NCBI RefSeq assembly: GCF_024505185.1
Contig: NZ_JANIBJ010000009.1
Coordinates: 59,120-123,119 of the forward strand
Reading direction: 5' to 3'
Source of the DNA: Methylomonas subterranea
Lineage (GTDB): Bacteria; Pseudomonadota; Gammaproteobacteria; Methylococcales; Methylomonadaceae
Length of the DNA: 64,000 nucleotides
Numbering within the stretch: the stretch's first letter is position 1; each line of letters begins with the position of its first letter. Positions 46,701 to 56,270 of the stretch are shown in pieces. The position numbers were made by a program, and so were the translations under genes. Below the pieces are notes generated by a model that had not been told where the DNA came from, did not search any database, and worked only from the letters and a program-made list of their open reading frames with translations.

Positions 46701-47364
46701 GCGTATCTCGGTCACCGATACCGGCATTGGCATCGCGTCCGACCAATTGGGACGCATTTTCGAAGCCTACTATCAGATCAACAATTCGGAGCGGGATCAC
46801 AACAAAGGCTTGGGCCTGGGGCTGGCGATTACCAAGCATATCGCCGACATTCTGGGCGTTACCTTGCATGTGGAATCGATTCCCGGCAACGGTTCGGTTT
46901 TTTCCGTCGATGTGCCGCTCGGCAAGACCACGGTGCGGCAAGCACAAGACGTCGCGCGGAACACCGCCATCAGCCTTCAATCACCGTTGCAAATCCTGTT
47001 CATCGACGACGATCCCGCCATCAGCAAAGCCGCAAAATTGCTGTTCGAAGCCCACGGCATCATCGGTCATTACACGCTATCGGGCGAAGAGGCGTTGAGC
47101 GTTGTCGCCGAAGGCATGCGGCCGCAGCTGGTCGTCACGGATTACCAGTTGTCGGGCTGGAACGGCATTGAAACCCTGCAGCGTATTCGAGCCATCGTTG
47201 GCGACCTGCCGGCAGCGATCATTACCGGCGATACGGTTGCCGCGCAAACCCTGGGCGGAATGCTGACCAACACGACCGTCTTCACCAAGCCGCTGGATGC
47301 CGATCGATTGATGGCGTGGGTCAACGACTGTCTGCAAGCCTTCGCGCAACAAAAACCGGGCTGA
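43753..47364 (+). CDS. Multi-PAS/GAF hybrid sensor histidine kinase
   Basis: 1203 residues, soluble, without membrane helix. In order: PAS (about 12-125; FIDALPDATLLIDQQHA), PAS (137-250), PAS (262-380; FRRIFDNAVAGIAITD), PAS (393-510), GAF (525-670; LQADFGNVQLLTAAGD), PAS (680-800), HisKA with His848 in AASHDLRQPLQSA, ATPase with NFTCNAIRYT, DTGIGIASDQLG and GLGLGLAIT, and a C-terminal receiver with Asp1130 in VVTDYQLSGWNG. HDLRQPLQ is typical of kinases partnering LuxR-type regulators. It likely senses a cytoplasmic redox or small-molecule signal and passes phosphate to the upstream FixJ-type protein. Confidence 0.93.
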   Translation: MSQPFLALAPFQAFIDALPDATLLIDQQHAIRFANRQVKSLFGYTTDELQGLDIDLLVPERFRESHQQKRQRYMQNPTVRLMDGDLVLFARRKDGSEFPVDIGLSPVETELGMMVICSVRDVSHAKMAEQALIHAELFKLFLRHTPAAIAMFDRNMRYLTVSQRWIDDYDLGQRNLIGLSHYDVFPDLPDHWREGHQRCLAGETLQSDEAERVALNGRNHWITWKMCPWYAGHGEIGGLILFADIVTARKQGELKQRRSETQFRRIFDNAVAGIAITDIDGTFQYCNAAYVALTGYTLQELTHLRFSDLIHPDDLQDNLDQVRRLIEGDCPYFVIENRYVTKTGDAICVRKYGSLLSEGVSESAQLIAVVLDINQLRETEQHLRDSFRKLASSEAMFRSLIENMPQMAWLARPDGVMEYANQRWLEYRGPLKPQDSVSAWYVNVHPADLESVIAAWDDANRRQAHFTLECRLRQADGAFRWWQVRGVLLEQGEALRDHWLMTSTDIHDLKREGHAMDQLNAACFRLWQMNNLEEGLYEMLMATVNMLQADFGNVQLLTAAGDLTIVAQHGFTQRLLDGFQHVTPSTPSACELALSQGKRYIIENVERDVAFAPFRANARQAGFCAMQSTPLFSHNGSAIGIISTHFRSPHSFDAFELSMLDIYAQQAASFIDRCRAEIKVRDSETYFRRIFDNALVGIAICDKSGRFIDGNGAFCHMLGYSRDEICQLGLSHVLYPDDAKLMLDNVEKLFAGELPFLQIEIRNISKSAEVLWVSKYLSLLPTDHSRSEKLLTIVSDITPLKHTEAELLTIKQQLELTVDTRTRQLDEARISAEKANAFKTRFLNAASHDLRQPLQSAGLYLSVLSKKVKADDCRHICHSMNDSLAVMGGILDALLDLSRIESESIAPSRRDVRVRALIDRVVTTFGPQAAAKGLVLEADGDDCVIHSDPALLERIVGNFTCNAIRYTEQGKVTVESTCGTTMARISVTDTGIGIASDQLGRIFEAYYQINNSERDHNKGLGLGLAITKHIADILGVTLHVESIPGNGSVFSVDVPLGKTTVRQAQDVARNTAISLQSPLQILFIDDDPAISKAAKLLFEAHGIIGHYTLSGEEALSVVAEGMRPQLVVTDYQLSGWNGIETLQRIRAIVGDLPAAIITGDTVAAQTLGGMLTNTTVFTKPLDADRLMAWVNDCLQAFAQQKPG

Positions 47365-47365
47365 T

Positions 47366-48070
47366 TCATCGCGTAAAAGGGTCGAAACTCAGATTTTGCC
47401 GGTTGCGGTGTTTGGCCTGGTACATCGCAACATCGGCCTGGTGGATCAAATCGTTGGGATTGCGGTCATCGGCCTGATAAGTGGCCATGCCGATACTGAC
47501 CGTCAGTACGATGAATTGATCGCCTATCCTGAACGGCTTGCACAGTTCGCCGCGAATTTTTTCGATGACGATATCGGCGCTGTCTTCGTTGTTGAGCTCC
47601 GGCAGCATGACGATGAATTCATCGCCGCCGTAACGACAGGCAGTGTCCCCCCGTCGAATGCAGCCAATGAGACGATCTGCCACTTGCTGCAGCAGTTCGT
47701 CGCCAACCTGATGGCCGAGATTGTCGTTGACGTGTTTGAACTTATCCAGGTCGATGAATAGCAAGGCCAAGGGTTTGCCGTGACGGGCCGACTGGAGGAT
47801 GGCGAGGCGGAGGCGATCTTCGAAGACGCGCCGGTTCGACAGGCCGGTAAGCGGGTCGTGATCGGCGAAGAAGCGTGTCTGCAAGTAGCGTTTGGTGAGT
47901 TTTTTCAAGCGCAGTTTGTAGCTTAGATTATGTTCTTCCAAGGTTTTGATTTGATGTTGGGCGTTTTGCAGCTGGGCCTGACTGTCGCTGTAGGCCTGTT
48001 CGAGTGTGTTCAATTGTTTCAGGCATTGCTCGAATTGCATTCGCGGATCGTTTTCAGGGTTATCGTGCAT
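47366..48070 (-). CDS. Diguanylate cyclase with coiled-coil N-terminus
   Basis: 234 residues. Residues about 12-62 form a coiled coil (LKQLNTLEQAYSDSQAQLQNA). The GGDEF domain runs 70-230, with DPLTGLSNRRVFEDRL, DLDKFKHVNDNLGH, the active site RYGGDEF (GGDEF 148-152) and an inhibitory I-site RRGD at 139-142. It makes cyclic di-GMP and should be subject to product inhibition. It has no sensor domain other than the coiled coil, so regulation by partner binding is likely. It converges tail-to-tail with the hybrid kinase gene, with one base between the stop codons. Confidence 0.95.
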   Translation of the reverse strand: MHDNPENDPRMQFEQCLKQLNTLEQAYSDSQAQLQNAQHQIKTLEEHNLSYKLRLKKLTKRYLQTRFFADHDPLTGLSNRRVFEDRLRLAILQSARHGKPLALLFIDLDKFKHVNDNLGHQVGDELLQQVADRLIGCIRRGDTACRYGGDEFIVMLPELNNEDSADIVIEKIRGELCKPFRIGDQFIVLTVSIGMATYQADDRNPNDLIHQADVAMYQAKHRNRQNLSFDPFTR

Positions 48071-48124
48071 GTTGAATGGTCCTGTCTAGATGATGTCGGG
48101 GCAATTGCGCGCCGGTCAACAGAG

Positions 48125-48430
48125 TTAGCCCCGTGGCCTGGATGTGACTAGCGGAAGGTGCGGCGTCATGGCGGTTGGCGTTTTCTTCGATAAGAGCATT
48201 CGGGTACCTGCCGACTGTGCGTCGTGCCGAGAGAGGTGGGGGCCATTGAACGATGCTTGTTCGTCAAAACGCCGGCTACTAATGTGCTCCGGCCAGTTGA
48301 CGACGTAATAGCCAGCCGCCAAGGGTTGACCGTCAGCAGTCCGGTATTTGCGCTGATACGACTCGGGGTCGATCAGACAGAAATCTTCGAATACCGAAAC
48401 GATGTCAAATTGCTCATAATAGGTTTCCAT
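48125..48430 (-). CDS. Small uncharacterised protein
   Basis: 101 residues. A ribosome site (ACGGAGCATC) precedes ATG 48430, which supports a real gene. Distinct blocks are FDIVSVFEDFCLIDPESYQRKY, here split as FDIVSVFEDF and DPESYQRKYR, then GYYVVNWPEHISSRRFDEQA and FNGPHLSRHDAQSA. There is no signal peptide or membrane helix. The last 25 residues look unconserved. It lies upstream of the diguanylate cyclase gene on the same strand. I do not recognise the family. Confidence 0.6.
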   Translation of the reverse strand: METYYEQFDIVSVFEDFCLIDPESYQRKYRTADGQPLAAGYYVVNWPEHISSRRFDEQASFNGPHLSRHDAQSAGTRMLLSKKTPTAMTPHLPLVTSRPRG

Positions 48431-48823
48431 GATGCTCCGTTTTTAAAATGCAGTGATTGATTACGCCTAAATTCGAACAGATGCGTTATTGAGACAGGTG
48501 AAATTAGAAGGCAAAGAGCGCTTCTGAGAAATGCGAGCAAATACCCAAAACCGCTGTTATCGGGTAATACTTAAATCGGTCGGCTTGACCTATTTCGACG
48601 AGAAAGATTGACAAGACTTTTCGATAAAAATGGTTTTGAAAAATCTTTGCTCGACAGAGATAGTGGTCGGCAAGCAAATTTTTTGCGCAATCGGGTAAAA
48701 CATCCCCGGCGATACGCGGCATGGCATGGCAACCGCCGCCGTTGGAGCGACAATAAAAACTAATCCCAAGACAAACGGCGGATTTTCAAGGAAAATAGCC
48801 CAATTTTTCTTTCGCCGTATCGC
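48431..48823. other. Intergenic region
   Basis: No gene seen. Small frames are shadows. The 3' end may belong to the next gene: in-frame sequence upstream of 48824 (SPIFLSPYR) lacks a stop for about 20 codons, but no ATG, GTG or TTG stands out. Confidence 0.35.
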
Positions 48824-49627
48824 ATGTATAAATACGACGGTCTGGTGGTGCACCAAACCCACGATGACGAAGGCATAATCGAAGTCGTCGACAAAAACGG
48901 CGAGCGGGCGCTGCATTTCGGCTCCCACTCGCGGCAAAGCAGTATGCTGATCAACGAACCCAACCGCCTGCACTCCCTGTATGCCCGGGCCATGATGGCC
49001 CTATTGCTGTTTAACGACAAACCGCAAGAGGTGTTGATGATAGGCTTGGGCGGCGGCACCATTGCCAAATTCATGCTGCACCAGTTTGCCGATTGCCGGC
49101 TGAAAATAGTGGAATACCGCGGCGGAGTGTTGAAAGTGGCCCGCAGCCATTTCAGCCTGCCGTTCGACCCGCGCATGAAAATTAAAATCGGTTGCGGCGC
49201 CCAGCATGTATTGCAACAAAGCCGCAATCACTCGGCGCTTTACGATCTGGCCATGATAGACGCCTACGATCACGCCGGCATGGCGCCGGAAGTCAGCAGC
49301 GAACTGTTTTTCGACAATTGCCGAACCTTGCTGACCCAAAACGGTCTGTTGGTGATCAATTTATGGGGCACCGATAAAGAGCTGTTCCAACAGGTGGCCT
49401 GGAATCTGGGCCGGGTGTTCGCCTGGCGCATGCTGTTTCTGCCGGTGCGCGGACGCGGCAACGTGATCGGTTTTGCTTTTGCCGAAAAATTTCCCAAGTT
49501 GGCCATGAAAGAACTGACCGAAAAAGCCCAAAAACTTGAACAACAGTATCAACTGGAATTCCCCGTCTTTCTGCAAGACCTCAAGCGCAGCAACAGCCGC
49601 GCCATTAACCGGATAGTCAATAAGTGA
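48824..49627 (+). CDS. Spermidine synthase-like aminopropyltransferase-fold protein
   Basis: 267 residues. The Rossmann-like methyltransferase/aminopropyltransferase fold is shown by [15 protein letters not shown] (nucleoside-binding glycine loop), [18 protein letters not shown], and DLAMIDAYD with the following [13 protein letters not shown]. An acidic residue normally at the end of beta 2 is present as VEY. It resembles SpeE family members lacking the N-terminal beta-hairpin domain. True spermidine synthesis is not certain. The last four bases overlap the YgiQ-family gene (GTGA), suggesting coupling. Confidence 0.75.
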   Translation: MYKYDGLVVHQTHDDEGIIEVVDKNGERALHFGSHSRQSSMLINEPNRLHSLYARAMMALLLFNDKPQEVLMIGLGGGTIAKFMLHQFADCRLKIVEYRGGVLKVARSHFSLPFDPRMKIKIGCGAQHVLQQSRNHSALYDLAMIDAYDHAGMAPEVSSELFFDNCRTLLTQNGLLVINLWGTDKELFQQVAWNLGRVFAWRMLFLPVRGRGNVIGFAFAEKFPKLAMKELTEKAQKLEQQYQLEFPVFLQDLKRSNSRAINRIVNK

Positions 49628-51771
49628 ACCACAACGCCGCCAACATTTTCGGCTACAAAAAATACTGGGCCCATCGTTTCGGGCCAGCTCCGGAACTGCC
49701 GATGAGTCAGGAAGAAATGCAGCAATTGGGTTGGGACGCCTGCGACATTATTTTGGTGACCGGCGACGCCTACGTCGACCATCCCAGCTTCGGCATGGCG
49801 GTGATAGGCCGGGTGCTGGAGGCGCAGGGGTTTAGGGTCGGTATTATTTCGCAGCCGGATTGGCACTCAGCCGCCGATTTCAAAAAACTCGGCCAGCCGA
49901 AGCTGTTTTTCGGCGTCACCGGCGGCAACATGGATTCGATGGTCAACCGTTATACCTCGGACAAGAAAATCCGCTCCAACGATGCCTATACCGCCAACGG
50001 CGAAGCCGGCAAACGGCCCGACCGGGCGGTCAACGTCTACGCGCACCGTTGCCGGGAAGCCTATAAAAACGTCCCCATCATTGTCGGCGGCATAGAAGCC
50101 AGCCTGCGCCGCATCGCCCATTACGATTATTGGTCCGACAAGGTGCGCAAATCGATTTTGCTGGATTCCAAAGCCGATTTGCTGGTCTACGGCAACGCCG
50201 AACGGCAGGTGGTGGAAATTGCCCATAGGTTGGCCAAGGGCGAAAGCATTCACGACCTCAAAGGCATACGCGGCACCGTGCATTTCGTCAAACAAGTGCC
50301 GCAAGGCTGGATCGAAAAGGATTCCACCGACATCGACCAACCGGGCGCGGTGGTCGTGCATCAAAATCCCTATCAGGAAATGCCCGCTTGCGACTCGGCG
50401 CCGGCAGTGGCCGACACTGGCCTGGCGGATAACGAAAAAGTCGTCCTGTTCAAACCCATCGCCAATAAAAATCGCGCGCAAACCGTGATCCGCCTGCCGG
50501 ATTACGACGCCGTCAAGGACGATCCGATTCTGTACGCCCACGCCTCCAGAGTAATGCACGGCGAAACCAACCCCGGCAACGCCCGCGCCCTGATTCAACG
50601 CCACGGCAACCGCGAAGTCTGGATCAATCCGCCGCCGTTGCCTTTGACCACGCCGGAAATGGACGGCGTGTTCGACCTGCCCTACTCCCGTCTGCCGCAT
50701 CATGCTTATGGCAAGGCCAATATTCCGGCCTTCGAAATGATTCAGCATTCGGTGTTGATCATGCGCGGTTGTTTCGGCGGTTGCAGTTTTTGCTCGATCA
50801 CCGAGCACGAAGGCCGCATCATTCAAAACCGCTCGGAAGATTCGATTATTCGCGAAATCGAAGCCATCCGCGACACCTCGCCCAACTTCACCGGCCATAT
50901 CTCCGACCTGGGCGGCCCGACCGCCAACATGTGGCGCCTGGCCTGCAAGGACCCGAAAATCGAGGCGTCCTGCCGTAAACCGTCCTGCGTTTATCCCGGC
51001 ATTTGTCACAACCTGAACACCGACCAGACGCCGCTGGTAAAACTTTACCGTCGCGCCCGCAAGCTGCCCGGCATCAAGAAAATCTTCATCGCCTCCGGCC
51101 TGCGCTACGACATTGCCGTCGAGACACCGGAATATGTGAAGGAACTGGTAAGCCACCATGTCGGCGGTTATTTGAAAATCGCCCCGGAACACACCGAGCA
51201 GGGTCCGTTGTCGAAAATGATGAAACCCGGCATGGGCACTTACGACCGCTTCAAAGCCATGTTCGACAAGTATTCCAAGGAAGCCGGCAAGGAACAGTAT
51301 CTGATCCCCTACTTCATCGCCGCCCACCCCGGCACCACCGACCAGGACATGCTGAATCTGGCTTTATGGTTGAAACGCAACGGCTTCCGCGCCGATCAGG
51401 TGCAGGCCTTTTTGCCGTCGCCGATGTCGATTGCCACCGCGATGTATCATTCCGGCAAAGACACGCTACACAAAGTCGCCCGCAACAGCCCCGATATCGC
51501 CATCCCCAAAAGCATCAAACAACGCCGTTTGCACAAGGCGTTTTTGCGCTACCACGATCCGAAAAACTGGCCGTTGCTGCGCGAAGCTTTGAAAGCCATG
51601 GGCCGCGCGGATTTGATCGGTAACGGCAAGCAGCAGTTGATACCTAGCTTTCAACCCAAGGCAAGCGACAATCCGCTGGACAGGCAACAGCCGAACAAAC
51701 ACCCCTTTACCACCAAACATAACGGCATCAAAACCGCATCGCCACGCCCCAAGCATCGCAGGACCAAATGA
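49624..51771 (+). CDS. YgiQ-family radical SAM protein
   Basis: 715 residues from a GTG start at 49624 that overlaps the preceding stop. The N-terminal domain begins with [21 protein letters not shown]. The radical SAM cluster motif is CFGGCSFCS (Cx3Cx2C) in [32 protein letters not shown] and [17 protein letters not shown] are other signatures of the family. The C-terminal tail is Lys/Arg/Pro-rich. Members are widespread and highly conserved, but the reaction is not known. Confidence 0.95.
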   Translation: MNHNAANIFGYKKYWAHRFGPAPELPMSQEEMQQLGWDACDIILVTGDAYVDHPSFGMAVIGRVLEAQGFRVGIISQPDWHSAADFKKLGQPKLFFGVTGGNMDSMVNRYTSDKKIRSNDAYTANGEAGKRPDRAVNVYAHRCREAYKNVPIIVGGIEASLRRIAHYDYWSDKVRKSILLDSKADLLVYGNAERQVVEIAHRLAKGESIHDLKGIRGTVHFVKQVPQGWIEKDSTDIDQPGAVVVHQNPYQEMPACDSAPAVADTGLADNEKVVLFKPIANKNRAQTVIRLPDYDAVKDDPILYAHASRVMHGETNPGNARALIQRHGNREVWINPPPLPLTTPEMDGVFDLPYSRLPHHAYGKANIPAFEMIQHSVLIMRGCFGGCSFCSITEHEGRIIQNRSEDSIIREIEAIRDTSPNFTGHISDLGGPTANMWRLACKDPKIEASCRKPSCVYPGICHNLNTDQTPLVKLYRRARKLPGIKKIFIASGLRYDIAVETPEYVKELVSHHVGGYLKIAPEHTEQGPLSKMMKPGMGTYDRFKAMFDKYSKEAGKEQYLIPYFIAAHPGTTDQDMLNLALWLKRNGFRADQVQAFLPSPMSIATAMYHSGKDTLHKVARNSPDIAIPKSIKQRRLHKAFLRYHDPKNWPLLREALKAMGRADLIGNGKQQLIPSFQPKASDNPLDRQQPNKHPFTTKHNGIKTASPRPKHRRTK

Positions 51772-51772
51772 T

Positions 51773-52048
51773 TTAAAGGGTTTGCTTACAAACCACCCCC
51801 GCTTTGAAGAGGGCGCGGTAAAAGTCGATCACCCCCTTCTCCCGCCGGGAGAAGCATAGGATGATAACCGAATGATCCGGCATGATGCTGCCGCTCAACC
51901 ACCAGCAAGCCACGTCGGACCGGGCCAAGCGCTCCAGGTCGCGCAAACTGCTTAGGCCTTGCAGGATGCCATACAGAATGATGCCAAGCAACGGCCGTAG
52001 TTTCAGCGGCGTGGTCAAGCCGGCGATTTGCAGATGAGTTCGTCTCAT
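51773..52048 (-). pseudogene. IS transposase N-terminal remnant (DUF772 type)
   Basis: Residues about 15-70 (LKLRPLLGIILYGILQGLSS, then RDLERLARSDVACWWLSG and IMPDHSVI) match the DUF772 domain at the N-terminus of IS1182/IS5-group transposases. The catalytic DDE part is missing and the end of the frame does not match. It lies directly after the YgiQ gene. No terminal inverted repeats were recognised. Confidence 0.7.
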
Positions 52049-52099
52049 GAAGTCCCTTGTCTCAACATTCGACAGGCGCGGCAGTTTGGTGGGAACGGC

Positions 52100-53059
52100 C
52101 TATAACCCCAAGGCCCGGAACTCGCTACAAGGACGCGAGCGCTGCCAGACCCGTTCGAATTCTTCCAGCAGGCTACGGTTTTTCGGCGGCAAATTCGGGC
52201 TCCAATGACCTTCAAACCGGTTCCCCAGCAAACGAAACAAGTAGCCGCCGTTGTCATTGAGTACGAATGCGGACTGATATTGCAAATCCTCGGATTCCAC
52301 CGGCGCGCGAATCTGAAAATGCGAGGTCAATCTTTGCGCCAGTTCCAGGACGGGGTGAGTCTGGCCCCTGAGGTTGGCGGGCTCCTGAATGATGATACTT
52401 ACGCCGCCGCCGCGATTACGCAAGGCCAGTTGCTTTAGCGCTTCGACGATTTCGGCCTGCCCGTACAGGGAATATTCCAAATCCCGGCTGTATATGGTCA
52501 GTTGCCGCCGCGCATCGTTGATCAATTGCAGTGTGGCGGCGGATGCGGACTCCAGCGTTTCCAGACGCATGGCCGGCACCGACTCGGGCGCGGGTTTGGC
52601 GGCGCGCCGCACTGTATTATCGAGCGGCTGCAACGACAAACGCATGATTTGATGAGGAATACCCGCTTCCATGAATACCTCGCCTTCCGCTACAAACCCG
52701 GCCTTGCGGTAAAAATCCAGCGCGGCGAGTTGCGCATTGGCGGAAACCGTTTCCAGACCCAACCGCCGGGCTTTTTCGAGCAGAAAACGCAGCAAGGACT
52801 GACCCACCCGTTGCCCGCGCCAGTCGCGCAACACCGCCATGCGGCCGATTTTTCCGTCGGCCGTCAAGCGACCGGTGCCTATGGGTCGGGATTGCCGGTC
52901 GCGGGCAATGACGTGATGGCAATGCCGGTCCAACTCGTCGAATTCGATGTCCGGCGCTATGCCTTGCTCGTCCACGAACACTTCCTGCCTTATAAGGCGC
53001 AGGTCTGCGAAATCGGCTGCATGGTTGGCGGGTTCGAGATAATAATCGGTGATTTGCAT
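52100..53059 (-). CDS. GNAT acetyltransferase fused to phospholipase-D-like domain
   Basis: 319 residues. Residues 1-150 are a GNAT acetyltransferase (RQEVFVDEQGIAPDIEFDELD, IGRMAVLRDWRGQRVGQSLL, ALDFYRKAGFV), of the kind related to ElaA/YkwB. Residues about 170-319 form a second domain with LINDARRQLTIYSRDLEYSLY, a helix-strand layout like a phospholipase-D half without an HKD motif (DUF7931-like by memory). The fusion occurs in several gammaproteobacteria. Substrate unknown. It is on the minus strand 30 bases after the thiol-redox gene. Confidence 0.8.
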   Translation of the reverse strand: MQITDYYLEPANHAADFADLRLIRQEVFVDEQGIAPDIEFDELDRHCHHVIARDRQSRPIGTGRLTADGKIGRMAVLRDWRGQRVGQSLLRFLLEKARRLGLETVSANAQLAALDFYRKAGFVAEGEVFMEAGIPHQIMRLSLQPLDNTVRRAAKPAPESVPAMRLETLESASAATLQLINDARRQLTIYSRDLEYSLYGQAEIVEALKQLALRNRGGGVSIIIQEPANLRGQTHPVLELAQRLTSHFQIRAPVESEDLQYQSAFVLNDNGGYLFRLLGNRFEGHWSPNLPPKNRSLLEEFERVWQRSRPCSEFRALGL

Positions 53060-53089
53060 GGTCGAAAACGATGGCGAAAGAAAGAGGCC

Positions 53090-54241
53090 CTACAGCAGCC
53101 AATCCGGCCGCAGCAACATGGTCGCCGCCAGTGCCAGCATTACCGCGCCGCTGAGCAGCTTCAGCCAACGGCCGGATTGTTCGGTGAGTTTACGGCTGCC
53201 CAACGTAAAAACCGCAATCGCCACCATCAATGAATCGTCGGCGATATAGGCGAGAATATACAACAACAGATAGGCATAATACTGCATCATGCTCAGGCCT
53301 TGCTGGCTGAGCACGGCGGTATAGATGGCCGGCAAGCCCGCCGTGCAGAGCAATTCGATGAAGTTGACCAGAATCGCCAGCACCGTCACCGACAGCAGCG
53401 ACGCCGCCAGGGCGTCGGTCCGCAATAACTGCCGCATGCGGGCATATAAGCCGGGTTTGGCAGTCTCGGGGATGGAAAAGGACAGACCTTGCTTGAAGGC
53501 GAAAAAATCCTTCACATTCACCGCGCCGACCGCAAGCGCCAGACCCGCCAAGACCCAGCGCACCGGGTCGGACATACCCATGATCAGAAACACGTTCAGC
53601 CAGGCGGCCATAAAGGCGTAATACACCGCGCCGCTGACCAATACGAAGGTGCCGGCCACTAGCGCCATGCGGCGACGGTTTTGCAGGCGTATCAAAAAAG
53701 ACAACAAAAACAGCAACACCCACATCGCACAGGGGTTGAAACCGTCCAGCAAACCCAGGGCCAGCGTGAACATCGGTAAGCCCAAGCGCTCGACGCTGAT
53801 ATCGCCGAACCAGCCCGCATCCACGACCCGGCTGGCGCTTACCGCGTTATCGATAAAGCTCAACAACGCCGGGCCGCTACTTGCGGCATCGTCAAAACCC
53901 ACCAACAGTTTATCGTGCATGACAAAGGTCGGCACACCCGGCGGCCAGACGCCGTGCCGCCGAGACAAGTCGAACAATTCGTCGCGGGCGGCGGGGTCCC
54001 GGTCCAGCGAACGATAAACGATTTTCAGCCCGGGGCGCTGGGCGGCAATGGTCGGCAGGAATTTTTTGGCTTCGGCGCAATGCGGGCAACCGTCGCGGAC
54101 GTAAATCCGTAAGACACCGGCTAACGCCGAGCTCTCGGACGCCGCGACGATGGGCAGCCATACACAAAAAATCGCCGCCCAAATACAGCGGCGCCATAAG
54201 CATCGCCGCTGCCGGATTGAACACAACACCGCTTGCAACAC
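53090..54241 (-). CDS. Glutaredoxin-like/CcdA-like thiol-redox membrane protein
   Basis: 383 residues. After a signal-like helix, residues about 43-125 are a thioredoxin-fold domain with redox motif CPHC (RDGCPHCAEAKKFL) and the cis-Pro segment PGVPTFV. Six or more membrane helices follow, with paired cysteines in GFNPCAMWVLLFLLSFL and LLCTAGLPAIY, the arrangement by which DsbD/CcdA pass electrons across the membrane. It appears to be a single-chain reductant conduit with its own periplasmic thioredoxin. Targets are unknown; cytochrome c or sulfur chemistry are options. Confidence 0.85.
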   Translation of the reverse strand: MLQAVLCSIRQRRCLWRRCIWAAIFCVWLPIVAASESSALAGVLRIYVRDGCPHCAEAKKFLPTIAAQRPGLKIVYRSLDRDPAARDELFDLSRRHGVWPPGVPTFVMHDKLLVGFDDAASSGPALLSFIDNAVSASRVVDAGWFGDISVERLGLPMFTLALGLLDGFNPCAMWVLLFLLSFLIRLQNRRRMALVAGTFVLVSGAVYYAFMAAWLNVFLIMGMSDPVRWVLAGLALAVGAVNVKDFFAFKQGLSFSIPETAKPGLYARMRQLLRTDALAASLLSVTVLAILVNFIELLCTAGLPAIYTAVLSQQGLSMMQYYAYLLLYILAYIADDSLMVAIAVFTLGSRKLTEQSGRWLKLLSGAVMLALAATMLLRPDWLL

Positions 54242-54263
54242 GGAACGACGGCGCGGTGGGAAA

Positions 54264-56207
54264 CTAGGCCTTATGCTCCAACAAGGCCAGCATGTCCTCG
54301 CGCTGAATGACTTCCCTGTCCTGCAACAGCGCCGCCAACTGATCCAATTGCCGCCGCTTGGCGGTCAAAATTTCTTGCGCGCGATGTTGCGCATGCTCGA
54401 CCAAGGCTTTGATTTCGGCATCGACAATGCGGGCGGTTTCCTCGCTGTAGTTACGCTGCTCGGCGACATCGCCGCTCAAAAACTGCAATTGCTGGCGATG
54501 GCCGTAAATCAGCGGACCGAGTTTTTCGCTCATACCCAAATAACACACCATGTTGCGGGCGATTTCGCTGGCTTTTTCCAGATCGTTTTGCGCGCCGGTC
54601 GAAACGCTGTCCAAGGCCAGTTGCTCGGCGACCCGGCCACCCAACAGTATCGCCAGTTGGTCCCGTAATTCGGCTTCGGTGGACAGGTATTTTTCCTCCA
54701 CCGGCAATTGCAGCGTAAAGCCCAAGGCCGACACGCCGCGCGGGATGATGGAAATTTTGTGCACGGGCTGGCCGGTCGGCACGGTTTCGGCCACCAGCGC
54801 GTGGCCGGCTTCATGATAAGCCACCCGGCGTTTTTCCTCCGGGCCCAGCACGCGGTTTTTCTTTTCCGGACCGGCCATGACCCGGTCGATGGCCGCTTCG
54901 AAATCGACCATGCACACGCCATCGCGCCCGCCGCGCGCCGCCAGGATGGCGGCTTCATTGGCGATATTGGACAGATCGGCACCGACGAAGCCGGGGGTAC
55001 GCTTGGCCACGGTTTCCAGATCGACATCCTTGGCCAGTTGCATGGATTTGCTGTGCAATTTGAGGATGGCGATACGGTCGACCAAATCTGGCTTGTCGAC
55101 CACGATTTGCCGGTCGAAACGACCGGCCCGCAGCAAGGCCTTGTCCAGAATTTCCGGCCGATTGGTGGCGGCCATCACCACCACGCCGGCGGCCGGGTCG
55201 AATCCGTCCATTTCGGTGAGCAATTGATTTAGGGTTTGTTCGCGCTCGTCGTTGCCGCCCATGATGGCCGGGCCGCCGCGCGAACGGCCGATGGCGTCCA
55301 GTTCGTCGATGAAGATGATGCAGGGGGCTTTTTGCCGGGCCTGTTCGAACAAATCCCGCACCCGCGCCGCGCCGATGCCGACGAACAGTTCGATGAATTC
55401 CGATGCGCTGATGTTGAAGAACGGCACGCCGGCTTCGCCGGACACGGCCCGCGCCAGCAGGGTTTTGCCGGTACCCGGCGAACCCACCAGCAATACGCCC
55501 TTGGGCATGCGTCCACCCAGTTTTTGCAATTTTTCCGGCGACTTTAGAAACTCGATGGTTTCCTTCAGTTCCTGCTTGGCGCTTTCGGCGCCCGCCACGT
55601 CGTCGAAGGTTATCTTGCCGGCTTCCTGTTGAATCTTGATCTTATTGCCCAAATTCAAAAACCCGCGCCCCGCCCCGCCGGTCATTCGCGGCAGTAACCA
55701 CATCCAGATGCCGGCGAATATGGCGATCGGAATAATCCAGTTAAACAGGATATTACCGAGCCAGTTGTCGCCGCTTCTGACCACGTATTCGACTTTGTGA
55801 TCCTGCAAATGCTTGGTCAGTGCCTCGTCCCACAACGGAATGGTGAAAAAATGACTACCGATTTGTTTATCTTCGTCTTTCAGACTGCCGTTGATAAAGC
55901 GCTGCGTGACCACGGCCTTATCGACTTTCCCGTCCTTGACCAGGGTCAGGAATTGACTGTAGGGAATCTCCCGACCCAACGGTTTTTCGCCGCCGGCCAG
56001 CAAGGACAACAGCAGAATGCCCAACACAGCATATAGGACAAACCGGGGAGGCTTGTTCTGCCGCACATCGGGCGTTTTGGATTTGCCGTCGGGTCCTTGC
56101 GGCGGATTGAACAGCGATAACAGGGTCTTTTCCAGCCAGCGCCAAGCCAGGCACAACCAATCCCAGAGGGTTTTGTAGATTTCGGTCAGTTTTTGCTTGT
56201 CTAGCAT
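54264..56207 (-). CDS. ftsH: FtsH-family AAA+ zinc metalloprotease (divergent paralogue)
   Basis: 647 residues. Membrane helices at about 56-75 and 150-172 enclose a periplasmic domain. AAA motifs are [14 protein letters not shown] (Walker A), [11 protein letters not shown] (Walker B) and [20 protein letters not shown] (second region of homology). The protease site is YHEAGHAL with a later [13 protein letters not shown]. It digests membrane and damaged proteins. Differences from canonical FtsH are an extra hydrophilic segment of about 55 residues before helix 1 and [18 protein letters not shown] in the pore region. It is probably a second FtsH rather than the essential copy, since no rlmE/ftsJ or folP neighbour is present. 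Confidence 0.92.
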   Translation of the reverse strand: MLDKQKLTEIYKTLWDWLCLAWRWLEKTLLSLFNPPQGPDGKSKTPDVRQNKPPRFVLYAVLGILLLSLLAGGEKPLGREIPYSQFLTLVKDGKVDKAVVTQRFINGSLKDEDKQIGSHFFTIPLWDEALTKHLQDHKVEYVVRSGDNWLGNILFNWIIPIAIFAGIWMWLLPRMTGGAGRGFLNLGNKIKIQQEAGKITFDDVAGAESAKQELKETIEFLKSPEKLQKLGGRMPKGVLLVGSPGTGKTLLARAVSGEAGVPFFNISASEFIELFVGIGAARVRDLFEQARQKAPCIIFIDELDAIGRSRGGPAIMGGNDEREQTLNQLLTEMDGFDPAAGVVVMAATNRPEILDKALLRAGRFDRQIVVDKPDLVDRIAILKLHSKSMQLAKDVDLETVAKRTPGFVGADLSNIANEAAILAARGGRDGVCMVDFEAAIDRVMAGPEKKNRVLGPEEKRRVAYHEAGHALVAETVPTGQPVHKISIIPRGVSALGFTLQLPVEEKYLSTEAELRDQLAILLGGRVAEQLALDSVSTGAQNDLEKASEIARNMVCYLGMSEKLGPLIYGHRQQLQFLSGDVAEQRNYSEETARIVDAEIKALVEHAQHRAQEILTAKRRQLDQLAALLQDREVIQREDMLALLEHKA

Positions 56208-56270
56208 GACACCTTACTCCCGATGCAATCGTTGAACGCTTGATTTATGCGGCCGGCCCGGCCTTGTAGG

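Noticed and set aside
48600..48823. A c-di-GMP riboswitch upstream of the spermidine-synthase-like gene, prompted by the nearby cyclase
   Set aside because: I could not find the conserved GEMM core or its paired elements in this stretch.
49867..51327. 486-codon open frame on the minus strand opposite the YgiQ-family gene
   Set aside because: Shadow of a strongly conserved radical SAM gene; product has no family pattern.
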